Made by a program: the position numbers and the translations under genes. Below, one piece after another: positions 38,301 to 49,992 of a stretch of DNA of 64,000 bases. Source of the DNA: Parus major. Lineage: Eukaryota; Chordata; Aves; Passeriformes; Paridae. Within the stretch, counting starts at the first letter, position 1. Every line of letters starts with the position of its first letter. The DNA is taken from NCBI RefSeq assembly GCF_001522545.3, contig NC_031768.1:111109212-111173211 (forward strand), given 5' to 3'. Under the pieces are notes generated by a model that saw only the letters and a list, made by a program, of their open reading frames with translations, ran no database searches and was not told the DNA's origin.

Positions 38301-41300
38301 GCAGGAGGATTATGGTGCTAAGCTTTTAGACCTTGTTGTAACCACATTAAATGAGTCACCAAATCCTGTCTAAGGACAGGATTGTGCAGCCTGACAGGAA
38401 CATAGCCTTACAGAAATACTAAATGACATGAGCTTTTCATTGTTGTGTTGCTTGTAGGTGGCTAAACTCAATTATGCTTATTAGGAAAATTGAATTTACA
38501 TACATTTATGCACAGCTTTCTCTATGATGACAGATACTATTAGACTGAAGAACAGAACAGGGTTTGTTTTTTTTTCATTACCTCTCTTCCTCCAAGCAAC
38601 AGCAGCAAAAAAGAAAAGTACTTTAGTCTTTAAACCCCCCCAGATTTAAATGCATTGCATTGGTACAAAATAAATTTTTTCTTCCCACTAGAAGGGATAT
38701 TTGTTTCATAATAAATGTTGCAATTTCTTTATCTGAAGCCCAAATCATCCTCATTGGAGTTTCTTGTCAAGGAGAGATTTTGTTTCTATATTAGAAATGT
38801 AAGACTTACATTAGCCATTTAAACAGATTTTCATTTCTAAATTACTTATTTTGCACAACCTAATAAATATAAAATGAAATTCTTTTAGTTGATATCACTT
38901 AAATCAGCTCAAATCAGACTATTCTCCACAAGTAGATGCTGTCTGAAACTTAGGCATTATGAGATTGTTGTATGTTATTTTAAAAGATATTCTGCCCTGA
39001 GATTATTTGGGATTTATATTAATAAAGCACATCTTTTCTTCACATATTTGCCATATATACTTTTAATAATCTGAGCTCTCATCATGTTTTACAAGGAGAG
39101 GAAGAGATCTGTCTCAATAGGATTTATGCCATCTGTGGTAGCAATTTATGAGGTCTCACACTATTCAGCCAGCTTATGCCTCAGAAATCAGACCAAATTG
39201 TCTCCAGCTCTGCAGTCCAGGCCTGTTATCAGATTACTGAATCACCTTTTGGATTCATGTTATTCCAGAGAACCTCTCTGGTCTGTTATTCCATTAATTC
39301 GTGTTAGTTTTCTGTCCGTGCCATGAAAAAAAATCTTTCTGTCTGCTTCAATTTCCCCTAGATATTGATGAATGTGCTGAAAATATTTGTGCTCAGCTCT
39401 GTGTGAACTCACCAGGAAGTTACAGCTGCTATTGTGATGGCAAAAAAGGGTTCAAGCTCTCTAAGGACATGAAGAATTGCGAGGTAAAACTGTACTATGT
39501 ACACTTCTATGTGGAAAATCACAAAGTTGGGTATTTCTTGATGAGAGGATTGCTTAGATTAAAGCAAATAGGAAGCTATTTGAGAACTGATTAAAAATTC
39601 CTGAGAATATGTCAGGGATTCTGATCTATGGTTTGGCTCACAAAGCAGCAGGGATTTGGATGCCACTCAGTTCATGCATGCTCACTTACAGGAGTCTTGT
39701 CAAAAGCAGCTTGCTTTAGCCAGGCATCTTTATTCCCTGCTGCTTCCAAAATAAGTCTCAGCTTTCTCCTACCAAACAAATAATTCCTGTTCAGCCTACT
39801 CAGAGACAGAATGTTCCTTTTGTCCATATGTTCCCAAGTTTTCCTTAGGCTGTGCAAAAGTTTTCACTCACTATTTCAGAATTACTTGGTTTGATTTAAA
39901 AAAAAAAAAAAAAACCACCCTGGATTGTTTTCCACAGTTCTCATCTGCCATAGCTTAAGGAAAAGCACTCAGTAATACTTGCCATTTGGAGAACATCTTG
40001 CAGCCAAAATTGGCTGCTCTTGATCAGTTTGAAAATTTACACTTCTTAGGAGCAGAAAGTTTGAAACTCCAGGGAATCAGTGTTCAAGGATTGAAGTCCA
40101 AGGATTTTTTTGTAAGTGGTTCTCTGTATACTTTGAAAAGTTCAGGCAGTCTGAGATGTTATATGAAGTGAGCTCAGATAACTGCCAACAATAAAGCACT
40201 TCTAACAACAATAAAACACTTCTAACAGAGTATAAGAAAATTTGGCTTAAAGTCCAGGAACAAGATCTGACACGAGTTCCAGAATCCGTGTATTAGGTCT
40301 TGTTTGCACTTACTGATATTTAATGAACAACACTTGGCAGTCATTCTATTTCATTTTGCTCATCCTTGAAATGGTGAGATGTAATGAGGTTGGAAGATGC
40401 TCTTATTTTCAGTACTGTTGTTCAAAAGCGATTAATTCTCTATCTAGAAGTTAGTTCATGCTTTTTAATTGGGAAAAAAAAAAAAAAAAAAGTTCAGTCA
40501 TCTGAAAATATGTTCAATCTAAAGACTAGTGACACCAGCCATAAAATGAAGTAGCCATAAAATTCAAGAAGAGCACCTGTACATTTAATGGAACTGCTGC
40601 ATCAGGAATAGCAAAGTCAGAGTGTAGAAGACAGTCACAGAATGTTTTGAGGGATTCAAATTTGATCAAAGAGACTTTAAGATTCCTATTTGTCCATAAG
40701 CACTGTGATTCTTCAATTCCTCTTTAACGCAGTCTTCCCAAGATACAGCTCTGGTCTGTTCCCTTCTAACACCTGAGCAGGTTTAGGTTTAAAGCTGCAG
40801 AACTTTAATAATGAAGCTGGGTAGTTCTCTAGAAGGTGGGTGTCATATATTCCTGGTAAATGAAAAATGCTTCATGGAAGATTGGAATTCTTAGTTTAAA
40901 AACTAAATATTTAAATATTAGTTTCAATCCACCAGAACTGTGTGTCAACCTGGATTATCCTCCAGCAGTATAAATAATGGATGTTTCAAGTAAAAGCAAA
41001 ACCACCATTTCATTTGTACATAGGTATGCAAGTTTAAAAAAAAAATAAAAAACCAGAGGTAAGCCGTTACTTTAAAAATAAAAAAGGGTAGCAGGCAACA
41101 ACAGGAGTTGCTTCATAAGCTATCACAATGCATTAACAGCCTTTTTTCTCTACCATTTTCAGTCTGTTACTGAGTGTATCCCACTGAATCTTGAAAAGAA
41201 TTATCAACTGCTTTACCTGGCAGAGCAATTTATAGGAATTCCCGTTCTCTACTTAAAGTTCAAACTGCCAAATGTCACAAGGTAAGCATTTGCTATCGAT

Positions 41301-44300
41301 TAAAGGATGCATTGGAATGACAGACATTTGTTTCCATTAATTTTCTGAGGGTTTAGGAGGAAAGCATTGCATACCTAAATTATATCACCATCTCCCCCTT
41401 GGATAAGATACTTTTATAGGAAGGATGGATAGATGGATGGATGGATGGATGGATGGATGGATGGATGGATGGATGGATGGAAAGGCATTAAGAATTATTA
41501 CATAAAATTCAGAAGTTATATGAAAATAGTTGCAGTGTAGCTTCCAGTTATACATGGGAATGGCTTTAGTTTGGATGTTGCTGCTGCTTCACCCCTGCTT
41601 TGGGTAGAAGCTGGGACATGCTCTGCCCACCCTGCTGAGCAGCAAAATCAGGCCATACCCCCCCTGCCCCTTCCTGGACTTCCTTTCACACACAGAGTGT
41701 TCCAAGGACATCCACAGAGCACGGTGCCTTGTCTAGGGCACCAGCTGGATGATTTCTTTACAGCTGTCAGAGCGATTGCTCGTGGCACTGACCCCCTTTA
41801 TTGCTCTTGGACTTCTTTGCTGCCGCAGCCGAAATTGCAGCAATCCCTGACTTAGTGACCAAACAATTGGAAGGTAACAGCAGCAGCAGCTGTCGAGCTG
41901 GTGATCCCCAGAGCCTCAGAACCGTACAGATGGACATAAATACTGAGAACTCTGTCCTCTGCCGCTGTTCCAAGCTGACCGGGTGCTAATGCTGTCCTGG
42001 AAGAGCTTCCTGAGATGATAAATGTTTGAAGTCCGTGTAAATACAGAGCGGGTTTCGGTGCGTCTGGCGAGGGACAGCCCCATCTAGGGGACACAGAGCA
42101 GCACTGCGAGGGACAGCGACCCCAGTTCTGAGTGACACCTGCCTTGCCAAACCCCAGCTTTCCAATTTCCAAATGCTTTGCTTTCTCCTTTCACCCTTAA
42201 CCTGTTTTGTCTAGTCCCAAAGACTATTTGTTTACTCTGCTTCTACTCTCCTTTCTTCCACTGCATAGTAAATCCTAATTTTGTTACATACACACATTCA
42301 ACCTAGATCCAGCCAACAAATCCTCAAATGAGAAATGGCATATAAAGGGCAGAGTGAATTTCTAGGTTATAATTCTCTCAGGACAACGCTTGGTTAACCC
42401 TTGGTTGTACTGAAGCACATCACAGATCTTTTATTTTGTCTTCCTTGCATCCCTACAAAATACAATAAGAATATTACATCTCTCTTCTTACTCAGAAGGG
42501 AGTGGGATATTCTTCACAAGTAAAGCTCAGAGGGAATTTGGGAACTGCACCAAGGTTCTTTCAAATCCCAGGTCAGGGTGTTAACCTGAAAACTTCCCAC
42601 TGGATTTGAGTGAATAAGGCTTATATTCCTTTTGACTTTGACTTTTGACTATGTGCAAAAATCACAACTGCTCAGAAACAGAGACAAAAAATGTTACTAC
42701 CTGTGAACCTTTCTCTAACCCTACTAATGAGTTATCCTGTGCTATACAGTATTTCACCTTTCCTGTCTTCTTATTAAGATTCCTTCTTCACAACTCAGAT
42801 TTACAGCAGAGTTTGATTTCCGGACGTACGACGCAGAGGGGGTTATCCTGTATGCAGAATCCCTGGACAACTCAGCATGGATCTTGCTTGCTCTTCGGGA
42901 TGGAAAGATTGAGATTCAATTCAAGAATGAGTTTGGAACAAAAGTCACCAGTGGAGGCAAAGCCATTAATGATGGACTGTGGCATATAGTGAGTTGGATT
43001 TTCTTCTCTTCTTCCCTTCCTTTTACTCACTGTGGGAAGTTGTTGATAAATAAAGTAGAGAGAAACTGAGCAACTGCTGAAACACTTAAAATGATGCACT
43101 CAAGCTCCAGATTTAAAAAACCAACCAAGAAATGCATAGGAATGCCTTGCATTAGGAAATTCTGCTACCTTTTAAGAATCAAGGAAATTATATTTACCTC
43201 TAGCTATCAACATAGCAATTATTAATTTTAAACATGGAAAGGACAGTGGCAGAATATTCAAAACTCTGATTGCATGGTCAAGTGCACATTTATTGGATAC
43301 TTCGTGTTTAGAGCAAATTTTACATCTGCTAGATGAAAAATTCATCTTGCTTTTCAAGCCTTCATACCTGAGGTGAAATGAAAAGCCTTTCTCACACAAT
43401 TTGTAGAACACCCCAAATTTTTAATGTCAGTTAGATTTTGGTTGCTACTTCCCTGTGAATAATTATATACTTAAATATAATTTAAATAGTGACTGCACTA
43501 AAACTCTTTTATAAGGTAGATATTTAAATAAACATTAATCAGGCTTCATAGGGCTTATGTAATTAGTATTTAGTATATTCTACATTTGTGTGTGTGTGTA
43601 TATATAATTATTTGTATTTTATTCCAGATATCAGTCGAAGAATTAGAACACAGCATCAGTGTAAAAATAGCTAAAGAGGCTGTGATGAGTATTAACAGCC
43701 CAGGAACTCTGTTTAAACAGTCCCAGGGTTTCTTGGAAACCAAGGTGTACATTGCAGGATTACCTCGCAGAGTGGGCGGTGCTCTTGTTAAACAGGTAAT
43801 TAAATAATAATAAGACTAATATTGACTGATGGTACTCTATTCAGTTTTGTACTCCTGGGAGTCACAGAAGAAGCAAGCTTGGCATGGAACCTATTTAGGA
43901 AATGAAAATGTGGTTATTAAACCACTGTTTTGAAAATAAACATGTGTGAAGCTTTTCAGTCTGCTTTCAGTAAGGCTTCACTTGCAAAAACACAGCACTT
44001 CTGGTCTAATCTTTGAGGATTCTATAGCCTGTTTCCTAATATAGCTTTAAGATTCCCTAAATCACCACCACTGCTGCTGCTGAGGGTGCATTTCAGGGTG
44101 ATTCATGTCCTAGTCCTGGCTTTTGCTAAGCTCTAAGTAAGTGCAGCATTCACTGTGTAGGCAGCACAGTGAGCTTTCATTTTCACAAGATTTTACAACA
44201 GCCCAGGCTGGACAAGGTCTCTGATTCTTTCAGTCTCCCAGCCTCAAGAATGGGTACAGTCAAGTTGTTCCAACTGTCTTCTTTACAGTCCAGGAGCCTT

Positions 44301-47300
44301 CAAACTAATTGGTGACCTCAACAGAGAGCTTAGATTTATTTTTTTTTTAATGAATTTTAAAAAATCAATTTTTGCTCAAAAGCAAATCAGAGAAAAAAAT
44401 TATGGAACAACACAATAGCATCCCTTTATCCAATAGAAAACAATTCCAGAAATTTCTTTGCACTCTGGTATAAATCTTTGAACAGGGAATGTTTCTAGAG
44501 ATCATTTTCTTTCAGCTACAGAAAATTGCCTGCCCTTTTGTCTAGGTCACAACACGAGCTTTAAAAGTGGAAGAAATCTCTTCTTGTCCAGATCCCTGGC
44601 AGCAAAGTGGGAAATGTTGAACCAGAAATACCTTTTGAAGGCTGAGATACCAAATTCCTGCCCTTTATTTCCTCCCAGCATCACTGCTGCAAACTATAGC
44701 ATTACTAAGACTGGTATTGGCTACACAGAGATAAGCTGATATGTAAAATAATGCCTCATTATTAATATTTTAAAGCCAGCTTTGGACTCAAACCCTCAAT
44801 GCTGTCATTCTGCTGTAGATTAACCCTCGTCTGGATGGTTGTATCCGGGCCTGGAACCTGATGAACCAGGGACATTCAGGAGTAAATGAAGTTATTCAAG
44901 AAAAACAAAGCAAACACTGCTTAGTAGCAGTGGGGAGAGGATCCTTCTACCCTGGCACTGGAATGGCAGCATTCCAGATAAACTATAGTAAGTATTTTTC
45001 TATCCCTGTGTTTTTTGTTTGACTGGTGATGGAACTGATGACATTTTAAAAGAAAGAAAATAAAAAAAGGCACACAAACTAAGATATACACTTCTGCATC
45101 CACCAGTGGTTCCCTTAACTTCTGTTAGGAATTTGCTTGAATGAGAATTCAGGTCCCAGTAGTGTCATCTGTTCAGTTTCTGGAGTGCTTTACATTCACA
45201 AGTTTATTTGTAGAGATTGGGCACTATTGGAGATCCAGGATTGAAAGTTTGCTGGGGAATTTTTGTTTTATTTGCTTGGGTTTCTTTGGAATTATTGTTC
45301 TTTCTATAAGTTCAAAAATTATCACTAATTTTTCCACAGTAGGGAGGAGATTAAATACTAATTTTTAACCCCATATTAATTTTTCATCAGCAGGTGGATT
45401 TACTAATTTTAATTATTCTCTTTAAAACAGATAATGTTGACAGTGCTGAAGACTGGCTAATAAATGTGACTCTGACTATTCGCCCATCCACAGACACTGG
45501 TGTTATGTTTGCCTTGGTTTCTAATGAAACAGTGCCTCTTGCATTGTCCATAGTGGACTCTAACTCCTCTGACTCACAGGTGATCTTACAATTCTCCTAG
45601 TGGCTGCCAGGTGAAAAACCAAACTAAAACAAAGCTACTCACACTTGCAGTGCAGCTGGTAGCCTCAATATTTTGAAAACTACATCATATAATAACATAC
45701 AGAAAATATTTCTATTAATGATTTGCTGCAGCAGTAACTAAGCACTAATCACTCCTGCCAGGGAGATTACATTATGTAACCTGAGCTCAGATCCATTACA
45801 TCAGGTTTTCTTTAACCTTTCCTTCCAAATGCACAGAGCAGAAAGGGAGCTATGACAGCACTGTATACAGTAATGGCATCATGTTATAAACATGTTTATA
45901 ATTACATCAATTATTAAATATTTATTATTTGTAATATGTCATTCATCTATCATCATATATTAATATATTATTCATAATTTATTCATATGCTTCCAAATTA
46001 TAAACAGATTTTATTGTCCTTAAGTTTTACATCCCTTTACATCAACCATCCCAAGCTATTATGTATATTATATATATATGTATATAATATATGTGTATAT
46101 ATATGTATATGTATATAGATATGTATATAATATATATATTATGTATATAATATGTATACATATATGTATATATGTGTATAATTATGCACCATGGCTAATG
46201 CAGGCCTTTTCCCAAAATAAGAACCTGTAGTGAACACTTGGCTACCTTTAAAACTGTAGGTGAAACAGGATTTCACCTCAGAACTGTAGCCAGAGTTGTT
46301 CCCTGTAAAACATTCTCACTTATAAATTTAAGAACAGCATTTATTATCAGAAGTGATGGTTACACTTCAGCTTTTCAGCTGAAGGTGCCAGTATTTAATA
46401 TTTTCTTCTACTTGAAAATACAAAGTGCACCAGGACCAAGTATAATGATTTATTAAAGTTACATGTGACATCTTTGGTGATCTACCATTCTTCCACCTAG
46501 AAAATCACTGTGACCATTGGGAACATCACTGTTGCACAGCTGGAATCAAAGAAGTTATGTACCCCCAGAAAAGTGCAGGTTGGACTTCTAGTGACCAAAC
46601 AGGAACTTGAACTAGCTGTTGATTCACACACAGACAGAAGCAATTCTGAGCAGCTCTCAACTCTGCATCAAGCAATGATGGCAAATGTTGTCACCTATCT
46701 GGGTGGCCTGCCAGGTGAGGCCTGTTTCTTTTTATTAATTTGATTATTTCTACAAGCCTGATTGTATTCAGCCTTCCCCATGCTAGGAAAAGCCCACAAT
46801 TAAAAAAAAAATAGATTTTTTTTTTTTTTCTCTCAAGTGGCTCTTGTTTCCTCCAGTCATTTCAGCTTTGGAGGCAGCCAGCTTTTCAACAGTAGCATTA
46901 TTTGGACATTAAGACATGGCTCGCTCTCTAGAGGTTTGCATTTGGAAAATGTCTTGATTTTCGAGTTGGGTGAGCATTGCACGTTTCTGAAATGCCACCA
47001 TCTGGCACAATTGAGGAACTGCATCAAAAATGCAAGAAAAGCAGGCATTTGTCAACAACCCAAGCATCAGAAGTGCAGAAGGGGAAGTCAGGAATACGGT
47101 TTCAACAATTAAACTCTGGACAAGAGATGACCTGCAATCTTTATGAGACAGAGAATGTGTTGAAGCAGAAAATATTTTGTTCAAAGCAAGCTTCAAGTTA
47201 ACATTACTGAGACATAATGTTAACATTATCCTTATCACAAGGTTTATTTTGTCCAGGAGTGTGCACATACTTCTGTATAGTTTGACTTAAGGCTAAATCA

Positions 47301-48998
47301 AGAGGAAAAATGCACTGCCACAGGTGAGAAATAGTCAAAACCGGAATTAAAACTTGAAAAATGCTAGAGGAAAGGTGCCATAGTTACAAAGTTGCTACTA
47401 GTAGAACTATTTTACATTCTCTATTACTTTATGGAGAATGAATCAAAATTCCTAAGAAAATGCTACAAATTTGACTGACATGTCTTGAATTGACAAAAAA
47501 TGGGTCAGTATTTACTTAGTGCAGGTGAGTCAGCAGTTTAACAGAGCCACAGTAACTAAGATTCCAGTAATTTCTTTGGCCTCTTCATCTTTGTGATGTT
47601 TAAATGATTCTTTTTCAGTACTTTGCCAGCCACAGAGAAATAAGACACCTTAAGAATGAAGGGCTTGGCATTATTCAGGCATCCCAAAAGAAGCAAGTAT
47701 TACCTACTTGCTGCTCCTTAATCTCAGTTTTCTGTCATCTTTGTTTTAAGTTCTACATAGTATCTTAAACATGCAAATTAACACAATAAAACAAACAAAT
47801 GAACCCCCCCAAAAACAAGTCTCTGTATTAAAAACCCCCATGCATTTAATGAAGATAATAAGTCCCCATTTTTGATAACCCTTTCTACAAACTTGTGACA
47901 GTGGTGGGAGTATTCCTGTTACTTCAGCACAACCAGTGCAGGTTACATGAAATTTCCATGGTTCTCTGATAGTAATGTTTTCCTTGCTGGGGGAAAAAAG
48001 CAGAAGGGAAGGATTCTGCAGGACTTTTTGTGCAGCTTACAGCAAAATAAAATCACAATAAAACAGTGTCTCTTGTTCCTAAGATAACCATGTCTGTCTC
48101 CTAAGGAGGGATAGGGTGATTAACACCTGAGGAAAGAGAGTGCTTTTGAGATCAGCTCTTAATCACCCTCATTCTAATTGCTGAAGGTGCTTGCATCCAT
48201 TAGGTCTACCTTGTAAGAAGCCAGTGGTACCCTAAGACTTGAGAGCAATGCGTGCTTGATTTTGTGCTTAACATATTGTTTCCTGGAAGAATATCCATGA
48301 TCTGATGCTGCCCTAAGCCAAACAATACCTAAATGAGCAGCAGATAAAGTGAGTCTCTCACAGAGAATTCACTTGGAAGCAATGAGGAAGCAGTAAAATG
48401 TCTGAAGTTCCCAGGGGTGCCCCAAGTGCAGATTTGAATCTAGAGTAGCTTCCTGGCAAAAGCAGGACAGTTCTTTATGTGACCTCTACGCCCAGAAACA
48501 TCTGTTTGTAGCTCAGGACAGGAACAGTGGCCTCCAGGAAACAAGCTCTTGGTTCACTGCTGATAACACAGGAAAAGCTACTATGGAAAACATTCCTGGA
48601 GTTTGGCTTCTGGATGGGAACAGCCTTCTAATGCATATTTAACATTTTACTGGCCTTTCTCAGCTTTGCTGACTTGATCTTGAATTTAAAGAAAAGGGAG
48701 AAGAACTGAAGTGTTTCCTGCCAAATTGCTCCTTTTCTCCCATGACTAAATAATGGATGGGGAGTGGAGTATTCCCCATGTTTTGACTGATCTGAAAAAT
48801 CCACAGGAATTTGCATTCCTTGGCCTAATAAACTGAATGTTTTTCTGTGCAGATGTTCCTCTGGGTGCTACACCAGTGACTGCTTTTTATAATGGCTGCA
48901 TGGAGGTGAAGGTCAACAGCAGACAGCTGGATCTGGATGAAGCCATTTCCAAACACAACGACATCAGATCTCACTCCTGCCCACTGATCATGCAGTAA
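29298..48998 (+). CDS. PROS1: PROS1, vitamin K-dependent protein S (15 coding exons, complete)
   Basis: Coding exons: 29298-29367, 32909-33066, 33489-33513, 33846-33932, 35061-35183, 35309-35431, 37217-37342, 39362-39483, 41163-41281, 42799-42988, 43628-43795, 44819-44987, 45431-45579, 46501-46714, 48853-48998. All AG/GT sites and phases agree, giving 662 residues (human 676). Protein S is a secreted plasma cofactor of activated protein C and TFPI and a ligand of TAM receptors for clearing apoptotic cells. Layout: signal peptide in the first ~23 residues; propeptide ending RKRR at 36-39 with Phe and Ala at -16 and -10 (gamma-carboxylase recognition); Gla domain from Ala40 with all 11 expected Glu; disulfide loop Cys86-Cys111; EGF1 about 119-152; EGF2 156-195; EGF3 197-237; EGF4 239-278; two laminin-G/SHBG-like domains about 300-475 and 485-655. 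Two of three arginines cut in the human loop are absent. The ATG at 29298 is the first codon giving a signal peptide; the open frame extends upstream only because the island is GC-rich. Confidence 0.97.
29368..32908. other. PROS1 intron 1
   Basis: The first ~250 bases are still CpG island; the rest is AT-rich. A locally GC-richer stretch at about 31800-32080 has open frames on both strands but no domain or splice support. Nothing else identifiable. Confidence 0.7.
32909..33066 (+). CDS. PROS1: PROS1 exon 2 (propeptide and Gla domain)
   Basis: This 158-base exon encodes the propeptide [15 protein letters not shown] and the Gla domain starting [17 protein letters not shown]. Eleven Glu residues stand at the positions gamma-carboxylated in human protein S (mature 6, 7, 14, 16, 19, 20, 25, 26, 29, 32, 36), with the Cys17-Cys22 loop. 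The donor is gtaagt. Confidence 0.97.
33489..33513 (+). CDS. PROS1: PROS1 exon 3 (25-base microexon)
   Basis: This microexon encodes EYFYPKYL plus one base, the aromatic helix after the Gla domain (human DYFYPKYL). The acceptor is tttctttctgcag and the donor gtaagt. Gla-protein genes typically have a 25-base exon here. Confidence 0.95.
33846..33932 (+). CDS. PROS1: PROS1 exon 4 (thrombin-sensitive loop)
   Basis: This 87-base exon encodes the loop from Cys86 to Cys111, [19 protein letters not shown] and the rest, with the same 24-residue spacing between cysteines as in human. Aligned to human, Arg49 and Arg60 are replaced (Ala88, Ala99) while Arg70 is kept (Arg109); new arginines are at 91 and 96. 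The acceptor is gcatttgcag and the donor gtaagt. Confidence 0.93.
35061..35183 (+). CDS. PROS1: PROS1 exon 5 (EGF1)
   Basis: This 123-base exon encodes the first EGF module, with [16 protein letters not shown] and [12 protein letters not shown]. The latter fits the Asp/Asn beta-hydroxylation consensus, with Asp as in human EGF1. The donor gtgcag is a poor match, and the following intron is only 125 bases long. Confidence 0.93.
35309..35431 (+). CDS. PROS1: PROS1 exon 6 (EGF2)
   Basis: This 123-base exon encodes a calcium-binding EGF starting DINEC. The segment between the first two cysteines, EDFNGG, is shorter than in human (KDPSNINGG). [12 protein letters not shown] carries the Asn hydroxylation consensus. 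The acceptor is ttttctttacag and the donor gtaggg. Confidence 0.95.
36124..36176 (+). mobile_element. Possible CR1 3'-end scrap in PROS1 intron 6
   Basis: The sequence gaggttaaacttgatggcca followed by a degraded ctaccactttctttag resembles the CR1 terminal ggttggacttgatgatctt / ggtcttttcc motif. Weak support. Confidence 0.3.
37217..37342 (+). CDS. PROS1: PROS1 exon 7 (EGF3)
   Basis: This 126-base exon encodes [20 protein letters not shown] and the rest of a calcium-binding [15 protein letters not shown] holds the hydroxylation consensus. The acceptor is gtttgtttctag and the donor gtgggt. It is very close to human EGF3 (CSLKPSICGTAVCKN). Confidence 0.96.
39362..39483 (+). CDS. PROS1: PROS1 exon 8 (EGF4)
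   Basis: This 122-base exon encodes [20 protein letters not shown] and [19 protein letters not shown]. The calcium-binding and Asn-hydroxylation consensus are both present. The acceptor is caatttcccctag and the donor gtaaaa, in phase 0. Confidence 0.96.
41163..41281 (+). CDS. PROS1: PROS1 exon 9 (start of LG1)
   Basis: This 119-base exon encodes [20 protein letters not shown] through [19 protein letters not shown], the first strands of the first SHBG-like domain. NVT is a possible N-glycosylation site. A 12-copy ATGG tetranucleotide repeat lies about 150 bases past the donor. Confidence 0.95.
41433..41480 (+). repeat. (ATGG)12 microsatellite
   Basis: Twelve perfect ATGG copies in PROS1 intron 9, preceded by imperfect ggatggatag. 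Length variation between individuals would be expected. Confidence 0.97.
42799..42988 (+). CDS. PROS1: PROS1 exon 10 (LG1)
   Basis: This 190-base exon encodes [20 protein letters not shown] and onward to LWHI, core laminin-G strands. The acceptor is cacaactcag and the donor gtgagt. It is close to human [20 protein letters not shown]. Confidence 0.96.
43628..43795 (+). CDS. PROS1: PROS1 exon 11 (LG1)
   Basis: This 168-base exon encodes [20 protein letters not shown] through VGGALVKQ. Both ends are phase 0. The acceptor is ttttattccag and the donor gtaatt. Confidence 0.96.
44819..44987 (+). CDS. PROS1: PROS1 exon 12 (end of LG1)
   Basis: This 169-base exon encodes [20 protein letters not shown] and onward, including the domain-closing cysteine pair and the hinge into the second SHBG-like domain. 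The acceptor is tctgctgtag and the donor gtaagt. Confidence 0.96.
45431..45579 (+). CDS. PROS1: PROS1 exon 13 (start of LG2)
   Basis: This 149-base exon encodes [20 protein letters not shown] and onward. It carries three NxS/T sequons (NVT, NET, NSS), matching the region that is N-glycosylated in human. The donor is gtgatc. Confidence 0.95.
46060..46185 (+). repeat. AT-rich TA/TATG microsatellite tract
   Basis: About 125 bases of alternating TA with interspersed TATG and TGTA units in PROS1 intron 13. The tract is almost entirely A and T, partly self-complementary and likely to melt or form cruciforms easily. Confidence 0.92.
46501..46714 (+). CDS. PROS1: PROS1 exon 14 (LG2, divergent)
   Basis: This 214-base exon encodes [20 protein letters not shown] and onward to VVTYLGGLP. 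The middle is the least human-like part of the protein and about four residues shorter, but the cysteine and the terminal VTYLGGLP anchor it, and phases fit both neighbours. The acceptor is cttccacctag and the donor gtgagg. Confidence 0.92.
48853..48998 (+). CDS. PROS1: PROS1 exon 15 (C-terminus and stop)
   Basis: This 146-base coding part encodes [20 protein letters not shown] and onward to [14 protein letters not shown] and TAA. The last conserved cysteine is followed by only five residues, where human has ten (PSVWKKTKNS). The acceptor is tttttctgtgcag. Confidence 0.96.
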
Positions 48999-49986
48999 CT
49001 GCTCAGATCTTAATTTAACTTTTTCCCTTTCAAATGTAATTGGTGTAATTAGTCTCTTGCCATAATGGAGCTTGCATTATTTCATGCAAGATGTGCCAGG
49101 GAAATAAGCAGCAGCACGGTTTTCTCCCTTTTAATATAGAATGGAGGGAAAAACGCTCTCTGTTCAGCTGGAAAGAGACAATCAAGATGACAATTTTGTA
49201 AGACATTCTTTTATATATCAGTGGGAAATCTTAAAGCTAGATTTATCTTCCATGTTCATGCTATGTCCTTGACATATTTAGCTTGAAGAGAAAGTTTAGG
49301 AATTTCTGTTTAGAAATAATTTTATTTCTTATATTTCATATATCAGCACAAAGTTACAAGTTGCAAACAATTTTAATGTATTAGAACCTAAATGAAACCA
49401 GACTTACTAAACTTTTTCAGTCATAACATGCAAAGAAGAATCTCTACAGGTTTTGTAATATATGCTTTTGGTTAAAGAAATAATACCCTGGAATCTCTCT
49501 CTGAATATGTTTACAGGTTGTTTCTATGTTGGTAAAGCAACTTCAAAGTGGAAGTGTTCCTTTAAATAGCTCAGTTTTTGAAAAGTTTTGGTTACACTGG
49601 ACCAGCTTTAATTTGTCTGTCTTTAGAACCCAGCTTTAGAATTTGAAAAGAGTTCTGGATCAGGTCAGGTCATTTACTTTCAAAGTGAGTTAAGTACACC
49701 CCAGGCAATTTTGAAAAACAGAGGAAGGAAGTAGCTCTGCTGAACAGGACATCAAACAGGAATTTGCTGAGTAAAACCAAAGAATTGCAGCAAATACTTC
49801 TTCCATCAAATCTAGCACTGCTCGACATAAGCACAGTCTGATGATCCATCATATTCCCTTTATTTTGGGTAACCTTGCCTTCAGAGAGCTCCAGAACAGA
49901 TTTATTTGTGAGTCCAGCTGCCACTGAAAGCCTGAATTTTGCCAGTAAAATCAGAATGTAAAGCCATATTCTGCTCAGCCAACTTT

Positions 49987-49992
49987 AATAAA
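49987..49992 (+). terminator. PROS1: Candidate proximal PROS1 polyadenylation signal
   Basis: This is the first canonical AATAAA after the stop codon, about 990 bases into the 3' UTR. Choice between this and later signals cannot be made from sequence alone. Confidence 0.4.
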
